64,000 nt of DNA from Brachycybe producta (GCA_036925085.1 JAUPFP010000001.1:12105854-12169853), one strand, 5' to 3'. Shown: positions 23,674 to 34,684, numbered from the stretch's first letter. Notes: a model not told the origin generated them from the sequence alone. Numbers and translations: made by a program.

Positions 23674-25350
23674 CGGAGGTAACCCACCGGTATCAATCGT
23701 ATGTTCGACGAGCGGGGTTTCCCCAGCTCTGTATAATCGAACGCGAAATGATCACGGCGTTCCAGCAGGAACTCCCAAAGTTGTGCCGCCTCTTCAGGCT
23801 TCAGACTAGGTCCGATTTTAAGGCACTCTTCGAGAGTGGGTTTCACTTCCGCATTGAGGACTCGGCAATCTTTCCTGGTCGCCTCTCTCAACTTAGGTGG
23901 AAGCCCCCCTGGGCGACCATCTCCATGAGTGGGGTCTCCCCCTCTCAACTTAGATGGATCGTCCAGTCCCACCACTAGGGCTACCTCCACAGCTTGAGCC
24001 ATTGTGACACCCTCCCGTTTCCAGGGCAATGGGAACGTCAGCAACATTCTCAAGCCATATAGCATAAGTACCATATTCTGTGGCATCGGCAATACCTGCC
24101 ACCGCCAACAGACCATGGCCACCTAAGGCTTTACGATGCGGCTCTACGAGAAGCAGCTGTCCAGGGCCAGCATGATCTACCAAGCTCACGGAAACCACCT
24201 TCCTCTCATGAGCTGGTAGCCATACGTTCTCCAACAGTCACAGGGAACAAACTTCCCCGCTCCTAATTGGAGAACTGGTCTCAGCGAGCTCAGGCGACAA
24301 TGTCGACCCACCCATCCACCTTACCAGGATCTGCATGCATCCCTTCCGGTATCCCATAAGGAGGGAATAGCCAAGGCTCCACAGAATCGTGAAGCTTCGC
24401 CAACACCTCCAACAACGAGTTCGGAAGGGGTGCTTCTTGCGAAGCTGCCTGCAAAGCCTGATCGGCCAGTGCGGCATGAAGAGCATCTGGATGTGCGGTC
24501 CAGATGTCTTCCCGGAAATAAATCTTCCGGCTCACGATGTCCACCATGAGCCCAAACCAAGAAGCCAGGTCAACACCTATTATGGCTTCTCCTTCACCCT
24601 CAATGAGGAGAAGATGGGATCTGATGGACCTCCCGTGGATTGACATGTCCACGTACATGACTCCTTTATCTCGATGGAGTACCCGCTCATGCCCGTCAGG
24701 CATGAGGGGAGGTTAACCTCCTGCACTGGTAACCCCATCTCCTGTGCCACCGACATGCTCATTACCGATACCTCGGCACCAGTGTTGACGATCGACTCAA
24801 CCAGCCGATTGTTCATCGATACCAGAACACGTGGTGCCCCACGCAAATAAGCACGGGTCTGTAATCCCATCCACAAGAGATGGTCGTACCGGATGCTCGG
24901 GGGTCTGGGCACCAGTCTCCAAACCAGGAGACCTACCAGGCCTAGGCAACAGCATGGGCGCACCAACGCCTGAAGCCCTCGTAATGCCCGTACTGTCCGA
25001 ACCTTCTCCCCTGCGAACAGGGAAGAAGGTGCCACCCAACTCTCCAGGTGGGCCAGCGCAGCTTCCAATGTGGGGCATGGCTTTGGAAACACCCAACGGG
25101 TAATTTCCACGTCCGCAGACCTTGCCAGAGGCACCCTTGCTTCATGCAGGATTCCCACATACTTGGACACTGCCCGTAGGTACGTCCCTTCTTCACTTCG
25201 CCGGCTCTGCCGGACACCTGAGTTTTTAAGCGTACCCGGTCGACTGCAGCTCAGTTCTGCAGTGACCGGTGCCGGCTTAACGATGGCACACCAGCGTCTC
25301 TGGCAACGGGTAGATAGAACATCTGTCCATCGATTATGGTGGACAGACAC
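23613..25350 (-). pseudogene. Gypsy protease and linker, broken
   Basis: Pieces at 25350-24580, 24703-24290, 24234-23950 and 24122-23613. The first ends with VNTGAEVSVMS, the protease active-site loop, where the usual Asp of D-T-G-A is Asn: a loss of the catalytic residue. The second carries HLLLIEGEGEAIIGVDLASW, the I-I-G-x-D strand near the protease C terminus. The later pieces hold the PVALE/AAQLWEFLLERRDHFA-type linker that leads into RT. Protease would cut gag-pol; this copy cannot. Confidence 0.75.
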
Positions 25351-27004
25351 TCTCGGCCCTGCAGTACCACGGGTACAAGACCCGTGCCATACAGCACTGC
25401 CTGGCTTCTGCCAAGTGTCACCCTAGCAACCTGTCCTCGGGCCAAAGCCTCCAGACAATCCTTCTTCAAGTGACCCATTTGGTCGCACTTGTAGCATGGA
25501 CCTGGTTGCTTCCGGGTGGGACCTCCACCTCCAGCCATTTGGCCAACCCCAGATGGTGCTGCTGTGGACTGATTACCACCCTGGCTCCGCCGCCTAGTCT
25601 TATTACCCTTCTTCCCTCCGGTCTTGGCAGTCGCTCCATCCGCATTGGACAGAACAGTCGCCTTCACACCTGAAGGGTTCAAGGAAGACTTAGCAGAGCC
25701 TTTGGGCTGTGCCACAGCACCGGAGGCCTTGACCGTAGTCTTGGTCTCTGGTACCGTCAAGGTACGAGCAGGCAACTCACCCACTGTCAGCATGTCGGCC
25801 TCGACCAACATTGCCTCAGTGGTGAATGCCCGCACCGTTTTGGCCTTCGATCCCCAGAGCGGTCTAAGGATCGCCGGCTGCAGTTTCTTCTTAAATCGGA
25901 GGAGTCGACAAGACTCATCCTCATTAGGAGAAACTCGTTCTGCTAGCTCATAAAGCGCCAGTAGAACGCCTGGAGCGACTCGGTCGGCCCCTGCACCATT
26001 GCTTCGAACCGATCGAAACAGGCCTGAGCCTGATTCTTGGTCCCGAAACACTGGAACATGGCCTCCTTTAGCTCCGGCCAGGTCAGGTCCGGCTGAAACT
26101 CCACCAAACTGGTGTAGTATTCCTCAGCAGGGCCGTCGAGTAGGTACGTAAAGAAACTGCACCTGGCCTCGTCCGTCCAGCGCTGAGCCCGAGCCTTGGC
26201 TTCGAACTGTCGGAGAAAAGGCGTCATGTCCTCTCGTCCGTCAAACCGAACAAACGAGTGAACTGGGTTGAAAAACCCAAACGCCTGGATCTCCGACGGG
26301 ACGGCCGGTGCAGGTGTCCACGGCGCAGTACTTACCGGCCGTGGTGCCCTGCCCCAGATCCCCGAAGTCTCAGCATCAAGCTCAGCTACCGTGGGTTCCA
26401 CCAAGAGGACCCTCGGCCGCTGAACGGGCGGAGAAGCTTCGTGACCAACTCCCACAGGAGCGGTCCAAGTTCCTCCAGGAGGTATCCGCCCAGTCGAAAC
26501 CGGTGGCGCCTCCCTCCGTACACCTCCCAGGTGCATGGGTGATGGGAACTGCGGTTGCCCTCCCCAGATCCCATGGATCCCTTGGGGCAGACGTCCCTGC
26601 AACCGCAGGTCATCTATCCCCCTGGCAACTGCTAGGAGTTGTTCCTCGGACCACGATGTCAACAATGACTCCGTGCCCTCCGGACTACCAAACAGAGTCT
26701 CCACCGACTCCCTTAAGAGTTCCCCACCATGTCCAACTGGACCGGTGGCAGTGGAGGCCAGGACACTGGCCAAAGGCCGCGTGCCTGTTTCTGCTGGGGT
26801 CCTCACAACCCCTTCACCACCATCCAACGGTGCTCCGTCGGTGACAATGCCTCCACGTTGCGATTGCACCGTCACAAAGTCTCCGTACGAAGGTCGGTCC
26901 GCAGGGACACCCCCTAAGGCACCTTCCTCCACGGAACCACCGTTCCCGTTCCTGCCGACAGCAACCCCAACCGGTTGCTGCCCCCGGCCGAATACCACGG
27001 CCAA
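25251..27004 (-). pseudogene. Gypsy gag with one zinc knuckle, one frameshift
   Basis: The first piece, 27004-25943 (353 codons), has a Gly/Pro-rich N terminus. It then has a capsid-like domain (FVRFDGREDMTPFLRQFEAK, CFGTKNQAQACFDRFEAMVQ, SLQAFYWRF) typical of the gypsy gag family. A shift near 25960 leads into 26051-25251, which holds a basic Ser/Gly/Lys region and a CYKCDQMGHLKKDC knuckle (C-x2-C-x4-H-x4-C) that binds RNA. The capsid domain is well preserved. Confidence 0.85.
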
Positions 27005-28241
27005 TGGTGCGGGAACGTAACTCCAATCTCGCCTACACCATTACCCCGACCTACCATCGGGGAAAACGTGGTTTAAGCTGATTCCCATCATGCGAACACG
27101 GACAGAAACGGCCACCACTTGTAGGTGAAAGAATCTACCATGAAATCCGGTGAATTCACGGACCAAAGTCCAGAAATCACCGTCAAACAATGGTAGAACC
27201 GTACCAAACCGTAGTTTCACAGACAAATGTTCGTGTCCCACAGTAACCGTACAGTTAGAGACCCTTTTCACCGTCTTCGAACGAAGATTCCCGGACAACG
27301 GTCCGAAAACCACCGTCTACTAGCAGTGAAACTACCTTTTTACCGGGTTCACCCGGCGATTCACAGACAAAAGTCTGCAATTCACCGTCTACTAACGGTA
27401 AACTCCCTTTTTACCGTGTTTGCCCGGTGATACACGGACAAAAGTCCGCAATATGCCTACAAACAACCACGGTATCACGGACCACGGTCCGTGTCCCAGG
27501 GTTAGATTTACGGTTGGAGTAACTTTCACCGTCCTCGAACGGAGATACACGGACAATGGTCCGCAATCTACCGTCCACCAACGGTGAAACTCCCTTTTTA
27601 CTGTGTTCGAACGGTGATCCACGAACAAAAGTCCGTATTCCACCGTCTACTTGCGGTAAAAAGTCCTTTTTACCGTGTTCTACCGGCCGTGCACGGTAAA
27701 CCACCGTGCTACCGGTATACTAACGGTAAAACACCGTTATCCCGCTTTCGAACGGTCCTGCACGGTCAACCACCATGCTCACCGTCCTACTTGCGGATAA
27801 CCTAGGGCTTTCCCCGGTAACCACCGCAGTATCACGGACAAACCGTCCGTGTCCCACGGTCCTTTACCGGACTACTACGCCCTAAGCTGTTTTCCACCGT
27901 AGTACCATGGACAAACGTCCACGCCCTACAGGCGTACTCACGACTCCGGTCTACCGACCCTGACCGTGAACCGGTTTCTACCATAGTTCCACGGACAACG
28001 GTTTGTGCCCTACGGTATACTACCGGTAAACTTGGCCGTAGACTGGTTTCAACCGTAGTCCCACGGACAAATGTCCGTGCCCCACGGTTTACTACCAATC
28101 TACCGGTAAAGTTCACGGTCAAAAACTGTTTTTCACCGCTGTACTGTGGACAAAGTCCACGCCCGGCAGTGGCAAACAGTTTCTACGATCTTTCGACCAT
28201 CAAGAGCGGCAGTGGTGGCACTACCCGGCGCCTCAACCAAT
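27005..28241 (-). repeat. Gypsy leader made of repeated mini-hairpins
   Basis: About 1.2 kb between the LTR end and gag, without ORFs. A five-base stem with a 3-5-base loop recurs about ten times: CAGAC-AAAA-GTCTG, CGGAC-AAAA-GTCCG, CGGACAACGGTCCG, TGGACAAACGTCCA and CGGACAAATGTCCG. Phrases such as ACCGTCTACT..CGGTAAA and TTTTTACCGTGTTC lie between them. The stem sequence changes but stays paired. A role in RNA packaging or translation is only inference. Confidence 0.65.
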
Positions 28242-28555
28242 TGTAACGACCTGACATGGGTCCGTTGCAACACCCCGGCAAAACTTCCCCGTCTTACCGT
28301 ATCCACGACTCGTGTCGATTCTTTCTGGGAATCTGGGGAAGTTACCGCGGGGAGGGTGGGGTTTGGCCGGTGGGAATACACCGGCCCATCACAGTCCTAT
28401 TGCCGTGTGTTTTGGACGGTACTTCGCGTCGGCTTTCCACGGTAAGATCCAACGGGGATTTACCGTGGATTCTCCATCGGTTCGGCGGCGGGGAAGACGG
28501 TAAGACGTGGAAGTTTTACCGGGGTGTTGTGTCGGACCCAAGTCGGGTCGTTACA
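28242..28555. mobile_element. Rearranged gypsy 5' LTR, palindromic
   Basis: 28242-28311 is the last 70 bp of the LTR in minus orientation, ending TGTAACGACC next to the primer-binding-site region, as expected for the 5' LTR. Instead of continuing into U3, the sequence switches at about 28312 to the R-U5 part of the LTR in plus orientation, ending GGTCGTTACA at 28555. The two arms are inverted copies over their terminal 60 bp or so. U3, with the promoter, is absent from this side. Confidence 0.75.
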
Positions 28556-29847
28556 CTATACAAAACAAAAAGACTCCTTCTCAAGAACAAAAAGCAAGCC
28601 AAAGGAGATTCGTGGAAACGCTTCTGCGACGAAGCTTCTAAAAACACCCCTTTAGCCTGCCATACAAGATACTGGCAGGGAAAACAAAGCCACAAGAGAC
28701 ATTCCCAACAATAGAAAAGGATGATGGATCATGGACAAGGAACAGCCTTGAGACTATGCCGTATCTGTTGCATGAATACTTCCCGCAGGACGTTATGGAA
28801 GGGGACTCGGATGCCCAAAAGGCAATGAGATCTAAACTCGAGGAAGAGTGGACATGTGGGACGAACCACCCTTCTGTGCAGGCGAAATAGAGAAGCTCGT
28901 CCGAGAAGTAGACATGACAAAAGCACCTGGAAATGACGGAGTACCGCCAGCTGTCCTCAAACATCTTCTGGTAGTCGGAAAGGGTTATCTATGTAACCTA
29001 TATAATAAATGCTTAAGGGATGGAAAATTTCCCAAAGTGTGGAAAAAAGCTAAAGTAGTATGGATAGAGAAAGGCCAAACAAAGAAGTTCCGCCCTATCT
29101 GCCTACTACCAGTGATAGGGAAACTATTAGATAAGCTTTGTGCAAGGAGACTCTCATTCTTCCTTGAAAAGTATAAACATTTATCAAAGGAGCAAATACA
29201 GATTCAGAGAAGGTCACAGTACAATAATGGCCATTAAAGCATTACAGTTAAAGATTACAAGTCTGAAACAACAAAAAAGACATTCTCTCATAATTCTGTT
29301 AGATATCAAAAATGCTTATAACTCGGCATGGTATCCCCAGATTCTGCTAGAACTTAGGAGGATAGAATGCCCAGACAATCTGATAAACATAATTGCATCA
29401 TTCCTAGAGCAGAGAGTAGCAACCTCAGAAGGGGCGAAAATAAAAATGACACGAGGTTGCCCCCAAGGATCCTGCCAGGGGCCAATCCTGTGGTTGGTCT
29501 TAATGGAGACCTTTTTTGCCGAGATAAAACCTAATCTAGAAAGAGAAGATTCAGTCCAGGCCTTTGCTGATGTAGCTCTCACAATATCTGGAAAATCAGT
29601 AAAAGAGATCGAGAGGAAAGTAGGACCTATAATGGAGACATGCACATATTGTGCAGAGAAATCCAAATTACAATTTTCGGTTCTCAAAACGACATCTATG
29701 TTCTGCCTGGCAAGCAACATATTGAGACATCCGAAACTAGTATTTGAAGGCCGTCAAATTATACTTGACATAAAGATTAAACATCTAGGTCTCTGGAAGC
29801 AATCAGTAAGGCATACAGGACAACATCAAACAAAGCATTACAAGTAA
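28556..29847 (+). pseudogene. R1/LOA LINE reverse transcriptase, broken
   Basis: Resumes the LINE after the gypsy element. A TKRLLLKNKKQAKGDSWKRF stretch is the lead-in to RT. Then KAPGNDGVPPAVLKH, WKKAKVVWIEKGQ, FRPICLLPVIGKLLDKL, ILLDIKNAYNSAWYP, TRGCPQGSCQGPILW and AFADVALTI follow. The last is the catalytic FADD box, where the second Asp is lost (FADV). Shifts occur near 28840 and 29200. Confidence 0.85.
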
Positions 29848-29903
29848 TCACGAACTGCCCACCATTATGGTTAAAAGCTGAACAGAGACATAAAGGAAGT
29901 AGA

Positions 29904-30876
29904 ATGAAGAATCAATATGCAGAGACACTTGAAGAACCAACACTAATAAGTGACAGGGATCACCCAGGTCAAGATATGGTGTTCAACATTAGCAACTTGG
30001 AAATACAAGATGAATCAAAGTTCCACCTACTAATGTTCACTGATGGATCCAAACTAGAAGGGAAAGTTGGTGCATCAGCGGTACTTATAAAAAGCCAACA
30101 AATAGTTCAAGAATGGACAGGTCGGCTACCAGACGAATCAACAGTCTACCAGGCAGAAACATGCAATGAGTGCAGCCATAAACCACATTCAGTCACTGGA
30201 ACTACAAGGAAAGAAAATTGCTCTTATATCCGACTCTCAGGCAGGGCTTTTGGCGGTGGCCAAAGGGGACAAAAAGATCGAAAATGTTTTCAGAGCTCAT
30301 AAAAAGATTTGCGAAATAGTTATGAACGGGGCTACCATAGAGCTTAAGTGGGTCAAGGCCCACTCAGGACAAAAATGGAATGAGTATGCAGACAAATTAG
30401 CCAAAGTAGCTGCCAAGAATGAGATAATACTGGAGGGGAAAATCCCTCAAAGTTGGATAACCTCTCAATTAAAGAAAACTATGAAAGAGCTATGGCAACA
30501 AGACTGGGAACAATCAACAAAGGGGCGAGAAACATACCGCTGGATATCAAAGCTTGAGAGCAAACAAAAACCTCTAACTGGGAAGATAGTATGAATAATT
30601 ACAGGCCATGGAAATTTTAACACGTACAAAAGACGATTTAACTTGGGAGACAATGCCACAGACGGAAGATGTAACTGTGGCTTGGAAGAAGATACGATTG
30701 ACCATATACTCTGGAGATGTACATCCACTCCAGTGGTAGAAGCAAGTTTAAAATTGCAAGCTGCAGTAAGCAAAAGTAACCTATGTTGGCCATGCAGTGT
30801 GGATAACTTCCTCACAAAAGATCTATTGGCGGACTTCAAGAAATTTTGTAAGGAAATTTTCAAAGTAGAAGAATGA
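29904..30876 (+). pseudogene. R1/LOA LINE RNase H and C-terminal segment, broken
   Basis: LLMFTDGSKLEGKVGASAVL, TVYQAETC (second frame: AAINHIQ), ALISDSQAGLLAV and IELKWVKAHSGQKWNEYADKLA carry the Asp, Glu, Asp and late His/Asp of RNase H. A shift near 30170 and a stop near 30594 break it. The end, CNCGLEEDTIDHILWRC, is the Cys/His motif common at LINE ORF2 C termini. The 3' UTR ends at 31054 with no poly(A) tail. Confidence 0.8.
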
Positions 30877-31054
30877 TAAAAGAATAAACAATATTAGATT
30901 TTTTAACGAAAGCTTTTCCCAAAATAGGGTCTTCTTAGGGGCTCGCTACTGGGCGGGTCCAGGCTGAGCCATCCACCTCTTGGTGCGGTAACAAGAGAAG
31001 TATGGTGTGAAGAGGCCCTAATACCCATTGGGTGGGAGGGGCATAGTCTAATTC

Positions 31055-31068
31055 CTGTCATATGACCT
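31055..31068. repeat. Target-site duplication, 3' copy, of R1/LOA LINE
   Basis: Identical to 13874-13887. Receptor intron sequence resumes right after it, 393 bp before a receptor exon. Confidence 0.85.
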
Positions 31069-31461
31069 TAATATTACTTTTATGTAAAAACACTCCTTAT
31101 ATACAAAATAAAACAAAGAGCTGGAGTGTATGAATTAATTGAATTTAATCATCACTTTCTTATCATTTATCTTGTTCATTGAATAGCAGTTGAATATTGA
31201 GAAAGAAACACTAACCCAAATATAAAAAAACTTCAGCAAGACTGCTGCATTACAATGGCACTTTAAACAATATCCAATGCTAATTAGCATAAAAATAAAT
31301 ATTTACCAGTAGTTGGTTAATAACTCAAAAGCCTAATATTAAAATTAAAAATAGACAATGATCAGTGATAGATGAAAAAGGAAAACCTCAACAATGATTT
31401 AATGAATATATGTTGTATGAACAAAAGAAAATTCACAAAAAGCAATATTGTATTATCTTAC

Positions 31462-31625
31462 CAGTTGAAAAAAATTGTTTGTTATAAAGTCATCATATGT
31501 GACCACAATTACTGGTGTTGATTGCAAAGAGTAAAAATAAGAAATATTGACAGTTTTCACATTTGTTACATAAGTAACAATCTGACTTTTGGAATAGTAA
31601 TGTTGTATGTACATTGCAATAGGTT
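31462..31625 (-). CDS. Ionotropic receptor, N-terminal domain exon
   Basis: 164 bp, open. The acceptor is a pyrimidine-rich tract ending TTGCGCAG at 31626; the donor is CTG|GTAAGATAA below 31462. Two leading bases complete the GAA codon begun in the previous exon, and it ends in phase 0, matching the next exon at 13460-13600. The peptide has alternating hydrophobic strands (TPVIVVTYDDF), consistent with an alpha/beta N-terminal domain. The following intron holds the whole R1/LOA LINE with its nested gypsy element, nearly 18 kb. Confidence 0.65.
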
Positions 31626-32197
31626 CTGCGCAAGAAAAGAATTTTCATTTAAATTTAGAAACAAAATTATTATGGCATAATTACGAGTGAGCTGAAGAAG
31701 AAATTCTTGTATTGAAGCAGTAGCTGAAAAGAACATGTGTTTCAGCTATTGTAAATACTAAATAGCCACCTACCTTCAGCTGCAACAAAATAGTTTAGTT
31801 TTTCAGTTCACATAAAATTAGTTCCCAGCACATTAATGAATTAATTTTAATACACAAGATTAATGTCATGTGGACATAATAAGATATTTATTTGCATGTA
31901 ATACTATTTTTACATTCCTATTGTTTGATGTCTAGTATTTGATGGCATCACTAACTAACAACCTACAAACAAGCAGAAACATCTAACTACATTAGATATA
32001 AGCTGAAATGCATTTTAAGCTTTAATTTGCTGCTTCACCTGAAATCTTTCATCTTCAACTTACATATAAATGTTAGAGCTGATAGAAAAGAAGCATACGA
32101 TGATACAACATTTCTGCTTCAGCTCATTCAATTCTCTCCTTCAGTTCACTAGTAAATGTGCCTTTAGAATAGTTATTTTTGCTCTTGACATATTTAC

Positions 32198-32368
32198 CTG
32201 ATTCTTGGCTGAATAGGAATACCATATTTGTTTCCTTCCAGTACACCAGCAACTCTTTTAAACATTTCCAAAAAATGCTGTCAATAAGTACATGTATGCC
32301 CATATGCATTTTAACACGTTGGTAATATCTGTTACTGTGTTCTCTTGCAATCAGATTAATATTATACC
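32198..32368 (-). CDS. Ionotropic receptor, N-terminal exon (earliest one found)
   Basis: 171 bp, open throughout: 2 bases completing a codon, 56 codons, then 1 base. The acceptor is a T-rich tract ending TTTTAG at 32369; the donor is CAG|GTAAATATG reading down from 32197. The peptide contains the run HVLIDSIFWKCLKELLVYW, amphipathic and suited to an N-terminal extracellular domain. The call rests on exact phase agreement with the next exon (31462-31625) rather than on a motif. An upstream exon must supply the first base of its first codon; I did not find it. Confidence 0.6.
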
Positions 32369-32519
32369 CTAAAATAAAATAAATTCATTGTTAAAATAAT
32401 TGGTTCCTTCATTTGTGCATAAAATGGTAGGGTCATTTTTATATAAAGTGAGAATAGGGTATTATTATAAAACTATTGCAAATAATTAGGGTGACACATG
32501 CAATCTTGATAGATGGAGT

Positions 32520-32898
32520 TGTAACACCCTGTAACTTGCGATCCCGCCAAAACCATAGCCTGGGGGTAAACAACTCTTGCTCTCCCTCTCCTTCTCTGAC
32601 TCACATTTCTGACTCATACCCAAACATCGGACTAATACACTTAGGACCATGGTCACTTGGACCTGGTTACACCTCGTAGGTGTACACAGGTCCAAAGTAT
32701 AAAAGGACAGTGTTCCTCCTTGTTTGTCGTCCTTACTTTTGCTCTCTTTTGTATTACGTTGATTATTCCATACCATATCTTGGGCATGAGGACGCACCTT
32801 TAATATTCAGAATTCATTCTTGTAAACAAGAATGAATAAAGTGTTTGTAATGGAAATCTGCGTTGTTTTTATGTTCGGTAACTAATAACTTCTCTACA
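32520..32898 (+). mobile_element. LTR, family A, plus orientation
   Basis: 379 bp beginning TGTAACACCC and ending TTCTCTACA. It has a TATAAAAGG box near 32698 and an AATGAATAAAGTG polyadenylation signal near 32830. It is followed by GGCCGGAGACACCATAAGGC and a short piece of internal sequence to about 33165, but no gag or pol. Same family as 10435-10814, opposite orientation. Confidence 0.78.
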
Positions 32899-33204
32899 GA
32901 GGCCGGAGACACCATAAGGCAGAAGACATAAGATCCTGAAGCAGCGACAGCATCTTCAAAAATGGTAATTACCACGAGGGAAGATGCATATCAGCCTCGA
33001 CGGAGAGAAGGATGGCCACCATCCTTCTGTATCGATTTCACCCCCATGCAGGAGGATGATCGTAATCCAACTACATCCAACTCTTTCTATAGCTTGAATC
33101 TTCTCCGTGCGGGCACCGTGTGATGCAGAGAAGGAACGAGCTATATAAATCATCATCATAAGTTGTGTTAGGTGTTGAAAAAGTAATTGAAACAACACCT
33201 AACA

Positions 33205-34680
33205 ATAATTTGAGAGGGGCAGAAGTTAGTAAATGAGGAAATTAGAATAAAGTTAAAAAGAGAAAGAGGCAGAGCTAAAAAAAGAAACACTAAAAGAGAA
33301 GTAAAAAAGAGAAGAAAAAATGAGTAAACAAAAAATGGCGGGGAAAGTAGTGGTAAAAAAGAGGGTGGATAAAAGTATGAATGAATCACACCCACACACT
33401 CATAGTAAACAGAGGCAAAAGGGGAGAGGGTGAAAAAAGTAAAAGAAAAAACCCACCCACACATAAGAAGAAAGTCAGAAAAGGGGGGAAAATGAAAAAG
33501 AAACCCACCCACAATTGTAAAAGAGTAATAAAAAGTTTTAAAGAAAACAAGAGAGGGGAGAAATAGAAAGACAAAACCCACCCACCCACACTTTAGAAGG
33601 GTGAGCCCAGATGAGTGTGCCAAGTTAAATAAAAACTTTTTTACAAGATTAAATGTAATTAAAGAATGAAAAGAGCAGGAAACATTAACCTGAGATAATC
33701 TGATTACCTAGTGGAGTGTAAGATAAGAGAAACATAAGTTGAACAATGAAAGGGTTTGAAATGTGACTCTTAAAGGAGGAAAACATATGGTTTATACTTC
33801 ATATTCACATGGTAAAAGACCACCTGTTTTACAAAATTATTAAGTCACTATAGAAAGGAATAAGAAAAAGAAACCGATGGGAAAAAGAGTGTAACCAGAT
33901 ACCTTTTTACTGTACGCTCTCTTCTATATTCAAAAAACAAAGTAAAAAAAAGTTTAAAGAAAAAGTAAAGCAGATATAACAGGTTCTCAACCCATTGAGA
34001 AAAGGGTCGCTAATAAAATATAGAGTATATAGAGGACTATAGAGAAGAAACTTATGAATGAGTATAATACAATGAATGAAACAATATGTGAAGTCAAACA
34101 TAACTCAAACGAGGTACCAACGAAGTAGCGAAAGAGTTGTATGATGTTAAGGTTCCCAACAGTAAGGGTAAAAGGGCCAAAATCGTATTTATATAGAAAT
34201 ACATTTCAGAGGGCCTAGAAAATCAAATAAATGAACATTGGGAATGTTAGTCAGTCAAAAGAATTGTTATGAGTTGCCGAAAACTAAAACGTTCAATGAA
34301 AAGTTAAAAGGTTAACCATACTAATTCATACAAAATGACGGTTAGTGGAAATAACAATATGTATCGACGATCGTAAAAACTTATAAAGAACCTGAATTAT
34401 AATTTTACGACCGGATGCATACTAGGCAAATGTTCGTAGAAGAAGATCAAAAGCAAGTTGACCGATTGGTTATTTTAATTTTAGAAAATTAATTCTAACC
34501 AATCCGAATACTTAAAATTCATTTCTGACTGAACAAGATGCGATGAACATCGTATTCTTGAGATTTTAGTTCGGAGAAAGAGGACCTGTTGATGTTATAA
34601 AAATATTGTAAAAAAAAGACTTAGAAAATTTTTTTTCAAGATTAAAAAAAAAAGAACTTAGAAGAACTTTAGAGATTTTC
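33205..34680. other. Purine-rich and AT-rich spacer
   Basis: 33205-33620 is strongly purine-biased, with three separated ACCCACCCAC blocks near 33390, 33450-33510 and 33577. This leaves long pyrimidine-rich minus-strand frames that are not genes. The rest to 34680 is AT-rich with no ORF, exon or repeat I can name. Confidence 0.4.
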
Positions 34681-34684
34681 TGAA

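Larger units (their letters stand above)
17298..28555 (-). mobile_element. Ty3/gypsy LTR retrotransposon inserted in the LINE
   Basis: Read on the minus strand: rearranged 5' LTR (28242-28555), binding-site-like TTGGTTGAGGCGCC just inside, a 1.2-kb hairpin-rich leader, gag with one zinc knuckle, protease, RT, RNase H, integrase, a long extra region, a purine tract, and a 741-bp 3' LTR. It splits the host LINE between the endonuclease-RT linker and the RT. Many frameshifts suggest an inactive copy. No clean target duplication is visible, in line with the abnormal ends. A related solo LTR lies at 55908-56678. Confidence 0.88.
13888..31054 (+). mobile_element. R1/LOA-group LINE, full length but decayed, split by gypsy
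   Basis: Bounded by a perfect 14-bp direct repeat. Without the gypsy insertion (17298-28555) the element is about 5.9 kb. Order: 5' UTR with a CCTTGTCGTGGTG hairpin motif, ORF1 with three zinc knuckles, then endonuclease, RT, RNase H and a Cys/His C-terminal segment. Several frameshifts and stops break both ORFs. The QANL-type endonuclease start and the RNase H fit the R1/LOA group rather than Jockey or CR1; exact clade not settled. It does not sit in rDNA but in the intron between receptor exons 31462-31625 and 13460-13600. Confidence 0.85.
947..32368 (-). other. Ionotropic receptor gene locus (partial, transposon-filled introns)
   Basis: Seven minus-strand exons, each open and bounded by AG acceptors and GT donors, join in matching phase except at one gap between the exon at 8883-8983 (ends phase 2) and the exon at 1889-2219 (starts phase 0). 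The joined product follows the order of an ionotropic receptor: N-terminal region, a W...F.P...L.GR segment, S1 ligand-binding lobe, first membrane helix, pore segment, next membrane helix, start of S2. IRs are iGluR-related cation channels in sensory neuron membranes. The gene spans at least 31.4 kb, mainly because an R1-type LINE carrying a gypsy element fills one intron. The first and last exons are not in view. The subfamily is not assigned; it looks like a divergent IR. Confidence 0.75.

Noticed and set aside
33168..33623. 151-codon minus-strand ORF rich in Phe, Leu and Ser
   Set aside because: It is the shadow of a purine-rich plus strand and has no domain or splice context.
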